This document shows positions 61,483 to 64,000 of a DNA stretch of 64,000 nt, piece by piece; position 1 is the stretch's first letter, and each line of letters begins with the position of its first letter. Source of the DNA: Microbacterium schleiferi (GTDB lineage: Bacteria; Actinomycetota; Actinomycetes; Actinomycetales; Microbacteriaceae); NCBI RefSeq assembly GCF_020781975.1, contig NZ_JAJGNI010000009.1:60207-124206 (forward strand), given 5' to 3'. The position numbers were made by a program, and so were the translations under genes. The notes under the pieces are model-generated. The model saw only the letters and a list, made by a program, of their open reading frames with translations. It was not told where the DNA came from and did no database searches.

Positions 61483-62067
61483 ATGACCGGACTCCTTATC
61501 GGATACGCGCGCGTATCCACCAATGACCAAGACCTCACGGCGCAGAAGAACGCCTTGCTTGCCCTCGGAGTGTCACCGGAAAAGACTTTCACCGACCAAG
61601 GCCTCACCGGCGCGAACAGGGCACGGCCCGGACTGGGGCAAGCGTTGGCGGCCTGCCGGGGCGGGGACACCCTGGTCGTGACCAAGCTTGACCGCCTGGC
61701 CCGGTCCCTGCGCGATGCAAAGGACATCGTTGACGAACTCACCCGTCGCGAGGTCAAGCTCAGCATCGGCGGCTCCGTCCATGACCCCACCGATCCCGTG
61801 GGCAAACTCCTCTTCAATGTCCTGGCCATGGTTGCCGAATTCGAGGCAGACCTGATTCGGGCCCGCACTCGTGAGGGGATGGCCGTCGCCAAGGCAAAGG
61901 GCCGGCTACGCGGAAAACAACCCAAACTCTCCAAAGCCCAGGAAGCACACCTGGTTTCCGTTCACCGGGCGGGAACGCACACGACTGTTGAAATTGCCGA
62001 ACTTTTCGGCGTAGCCCGGTCCACCGTCTACCGTGCCATCAAACGCGCTGGCGAGCCCGCCGCTTAG
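61483..62067 (+). CDS. tnpR: Serine resolvase (TnpR) of a Tn3-family remnant
   Basis: A 194-aa serine recombinase: GYARVST with catalytic Ser12, TKLDRLARS, and LAMVAEFEADLIRART, ending with a helix-turn-helix VEIAELFGVARSTVYRAI. It differs clearly from the resolvase at 55249. It lies 34 bases before a Tn3-type 38-bp end, so it belonged to a Tn3-family element whose transposase is absent here. The insertion of the other transposon directly upstream lies where its res site should be. Confidence 0.93.
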   Translation: MTGLLIGYARVSTNDQDLTAQKNALLALGVSPEKTFTDQGLTGANRARPGLGQALAACRGGDTLVVTKLDRLARSLRDAKDIVDELTRREVKLSIGGSVHDPTDPVGKLLFNVLAMVAEFEADLIRARTREGMAVAKAKGRLRGKQPKLSKAQEAHLVSVHRAGTHTTVEIAELFGVARSTVYRAIKRAGEPAA

Positions 62068-62101
62068 ATCCATATAATTTCACCGCCCGAGCCGGAGCGC
62101 C

Positions 62102-62139
62102 CTTAGCGTGAATTTCCGGGCGATTCTTCCCCGGACCCC
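62102..62139 (-). repeat. 38-bp terminal inverted repeat of a Tn3-family transposon
   Basis: Read on the minus strand it starts GGGGTC and ends TTCACGCTAAG after exactly 38 bases, the size and consensus ends of Tn3-family repeats. The outer end faces right, so the element body, including tnpR, lay to the left. The left end of the element is not in the window. Confidence 0.88.
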
Positions 62140-62150
62140 GATAGGGCCGA

Positions 62151-63188
62151 TCATAGGGCAGTAGGCGTTCCAGCAGATCCCACGCCACACGGGCGGTTGA
62201 CGGCTCCGTGTGGTTCATGCCCTGCAAGGGCCTGCAGTATGGCAGTGGCGGCGTGCTCCTCAATTTTGAGACGAGTCGCGGCCACGGCAGATCCCAGGTG
62301 TGGCGTGAACAGCGTGCGGTCCTGCATCGCCAACAGCTCGGCGGAGATGGCAGCGGGCCGGTCCGGTCGGGACAGGTCCTCGAACTCGAAAACGTCAGCC
62401 GCGAAGCCACCGAGCTGTCCGGCGCGTAGGAGCTCGATCACCGCGGATTCGTCGACGACGGAGCCGCGGCCGACGTTGACGAGTAGCGCCCCCGGTCGTA
62501 TTGACTCGAGCCGATTCCGGTCGAGCAAGTGGACTGTCTCCGCCGACAGTGGGGCGCAGACCACAACGGCGTCGCTGCGCTCCAGCAGGTCGGACAGGTC
62601 CGCACGCCGGATGTCGAGTAGTGCTTCATCGGCCGCCGATAGCGGTTCAGGGTCGAAGTAGAGCAACTCGGGTGCGAATCCCCGCAACATCCGTGCAACA
62701 GCCCGGCCGAGGTTGCCTGCCCCTACGATGCCGATCGTCGATCCTACGAGGGTCCTCCCGTAGAGCGTCGGCCGCCACCCGGCGAAATTCGAGCGCACCC
62801 GGCGGTCCCCGGCGGTGATGTTCCGCGCGAGCCCGATGAGCAGTCCGACCGCCAGTTCTGCGGTGGGCTCGGTCAGGAGGTCCTCGACCCTGGTCAGCCA
62901 GATGCCTCGCTCTGTGCAAGCCTCGACGTCGATGTTGTCGTTCCCTTTGAGGGCTCCCGCGACCACCTTCAGGTTGGGGCATGAGTCGAGGAGCTCTGCA
63001 TCGACCCGGTCGGGCATGAACACCATCAATCCTTCGGCCTCTGCTGCGCGGCGCCGCACCTCGGAGGCCGGGAGACTGCTGTCGCTCTGGTTGGCGACAA
63101 CTTCGCAGCTTTCGCTGAGCAATTCGAGGATCGGCGCATGCACGCGGTGCGTCAGTACGACCTTCGGACGTCGACTGTGTTGTTTCAT
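62151..63188 (-). CDS. ptxD: Phosphite (phosphonate) dehydrogenase
   Basis: A 345-aa D-2-hydroxyacid dehydrogenase-type enzyme closely resembling PtxD, which oxidises phosphite to phosphate with NAD. Features are KVVLTHRVH near the start, FMPDRVD (Met), GALKGNDNIDVEACT (Lys), FAGWRPTLYG (Trp), the Rossmann motif GIVGAGNLGRAVA, NVGRGSVVDE (Arg), ADVFEFEDLSRPDRP (Glu) and FTPHLGSAV (His). An acidic residue after the second strand (LLYFDPEPL) fits NAD use. AAAGAGG lies 4 bases before the ATG, which overlaps the upstream stop. The Tn3 end lies 11 bases after its stop. Confidence 0.88.
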   Translation of the reverse strand: MKQHSRRPKVVLTHRVHAPILELLSESCEVVANQSDSSLPASEVRRRAAEAEGLMVFMPDRVDAELLDSCPNLKVVAGALKGNDNIDVEACTERGIWLTRVEDLLTEPTAELAVGLLIGLARNITAGDRRVRSNFAGWRPTLYGRTLVGSTIGIVGAGNLGRAVARMLRGFAPELLYFDPEPLSAADEALLDIRRADLSDLLERSDAVVVCAPLSAETVHLLDRNRLESIRPGALLVNVGRGSVVDESAVIELLRAGQLGGFAADVFEFEDLSRPDRPAAISAELLAMQDRTLFTPHLGSAVAATRLKIEEHAATAILQALAGHEPHGAVNRPCGVGSAGTPTAL

Positions 63189-63860
63189 TGGAACCTCTTT
63201 CGCAACGCTCCGCCGAGAGCGTCGACTACGGTCACGGTGGCCAGGATGACGAGCAGGATTGCGGCGACCTCGTCGTACTGGAGGGTTCGCAGGGCGGCGA
63301 TGAGTTCGAAGCCGATGCCGCCGGCGCCGACGAGCTCCGCCAGGAGGCCGATGCGCGCAACCCGCGCGAGCCACTTGGTCCCCGAGAGATTGATGACCAG
63401 CGCGACGACCAGCAGTCCCACGCTGAAGAGCAGCCCCGTGTTCTTGTCAGCAGCGACCCCGAAGAGGCTCGACGCGAAACCCGCCCCGAACTCGGCCACT
63501 GCGGTGATCGTGACGAGCATCGCCCAGATTGTACACCCAGGCCGCGATCCACGCGTACCGTCGGCCCCATAGCCGGCGCGCCCACGGATAGATGCCGCCG
63601 TGGATGGGGAACTGCGAGACCACCTCGCCGAACACGAGGGCGACGAGGGTCTGCCCCAGGCCGACGATGACGATCCACCAGATCGACGGGGGACCACCCA
63701 CCGAGAGCGCCAGCGCGAAGAGCGAGTACACCCCGACGAGAGGCGAGAGATAGGTGAACCCGAGGGCGAAGTTCGCCCAGAGGCTCATCGAGCGGTTGAA
63801 GGGGTTTTCATAGCCGAGCACCGAGAGGTGCTCGTCGTCGTTCAGATGTGATGATGCCAT
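63185..63860 (-). pseudogene. Chimeric frame: APC permease start joined to PtxC/PhnE end, with frameshift
   Basis: From 63860 the sequence encodes an APC amino-acid permease (YENPFNRSMSLWANFALGFT, FPIHGGIYPWARRLWG). Near 63525-63535 the frame shifts by one base (VYN-L versus WAMLVTITAVAEFG), after which APC homology continues to GLLAELVG. At about 63325-63335 it changes to the end of a phosphonate/phosphite ABC permease: VGAGGIGFELIAALRTLQYD, ending LGGALRKRFQ. The last part lies exactly where ptxC should precede ptxD. Either a real recombination or an assembly join made this. GAAAGG precedes ATG 63860. Confidence 0.75.
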
Positions 63861-63889
63861 GGTCGTGCCTTTCGAGACGCGCAGAGAGG

Positions 63890-64000
63890 ACGGCGGTGCC
63901 GGGGGCCCCCGGGGCCCCGGCCCCCCCCCGGGGAAACCGCCCCGTAGTTGAGGGACGGGGCGGGGGGCAGGGGGGGGCCCGGGGGGCCGGGGCCGGGGCG
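63890..64000. other. G/C-only low-complexity contig end
   Basis: Long runs of C and G with almost no A or T, unlike any other part of the window. It looks like a sequencing or assembly artefact at a contig end. No gene is assigned. Confidence 0.7.

Noticed and set aside
63890..64000. G/C runs at the window end as a structured or repeat element
   Set aside because: Composition is abrupt and nearly free of A and T; a contig-end artefact is the simpler explanation.
1..64000. CRISPR arrays, rRNA genes and tmRNA
   Set aside because: No spaced direct repeats of CRISPR type, no Cas-like proteins and no rRNA or tmRNA features were seen.

Overview
The window comes from a high-GC actinobacterium, most probably a Microbacterium or close relative in the Microbacteriaceae. 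The evidence is the codon usage, a C-minus type B L31, RbpA, PafB/PafC with TatA/TatC and a HelY-type helicase, a GT4-type glycogen synthase paired with GlgC, and many genes with a TAnnnT box only 6-7 nt before the start codon (leaderless pattern). All calls were made by reading the sequence; no database search was run.

Bases 1 to about 43,300 look like ordinary chromosome. In order: the end of a SUF operon (sufC, DUF59 factor); plsC-like acyltransferase; DUF5993/DsbB pair; PatB-type lyase; bioY; ABC-F ATPase; SURF1/DUF3099 cluster; fabG-like reductase; serB; glgC and glgA (divergent); an ABC ATPase; rpmE2; EamA exporter with an Lrp regulator; sirtuin, SpoU methylase, SGNH hydrolase; a superfamily II helicase; a ferritin-like/VIT1 fusion; a DsbA-family protein followed by an unannotated 42-aa ORF; tRNA-Leu(GAG); M20 peptidase; uppP; PAC2; trmI - FKBP - pafB - pafC - tatA - tatC - helY - lnt; rbpA; a GDPD/SPFH/NfeD cluster; an SDR; a DUF308 protein; and an AEC permease whose 5' end is missing.

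From 43,312 to 62,139 the sequence is a nested set of mobile elements. The outer unit (43,312-61,421) is a Tn552-like (TniA/TniB-type) transposon with 48-bp terminal inverted repeats. It has a serine resolvase, a DDE transposase and a partner ATPase. Its cargo is one operon: an RpiR regulator, a metallophosphoesterase with a PQQ-like repeat region, two CUT1 permeases, a lipoprotein solute-binding protein, a UgpC/MsmK-type ATPase and a HAD phosphatase. Three later insertions broke it. An IS1380 element (TSD CTTAG) sits at the metallophosphoesterase start, an IS30 element lies in the binding-protein gene, and a 3.3-kb three-gene transposon (TSD CGCCA) lies in the outer transposase gene. Removing the IS1380 element or the 3.3-kb transposon restores the reading frame exactly. 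The right end of the outer transposon lies 61 bp before the resolvase gene of a Tn3-family remnant whose 38-bp end is visible at 62,102-62,139. That fits the known habit of Tn552/Tn402/Tn5053 elements of inserting in res sites.

To the right lie ptxD (phosphite dehydrogenase) and an upstream reading frame that is chimeric. It begins as an APC permease, carries a frameshift and ends as a PhnE/PtxC phosphonate-type ABC permease. The last ~110 bases are almost pure G/C runs and look like a contig-end artefact, so the chimera needs independent confirmation. Both the transposon cargo and ptxCD point towards uptake and processing of phosphorus compounds; that link is inference.
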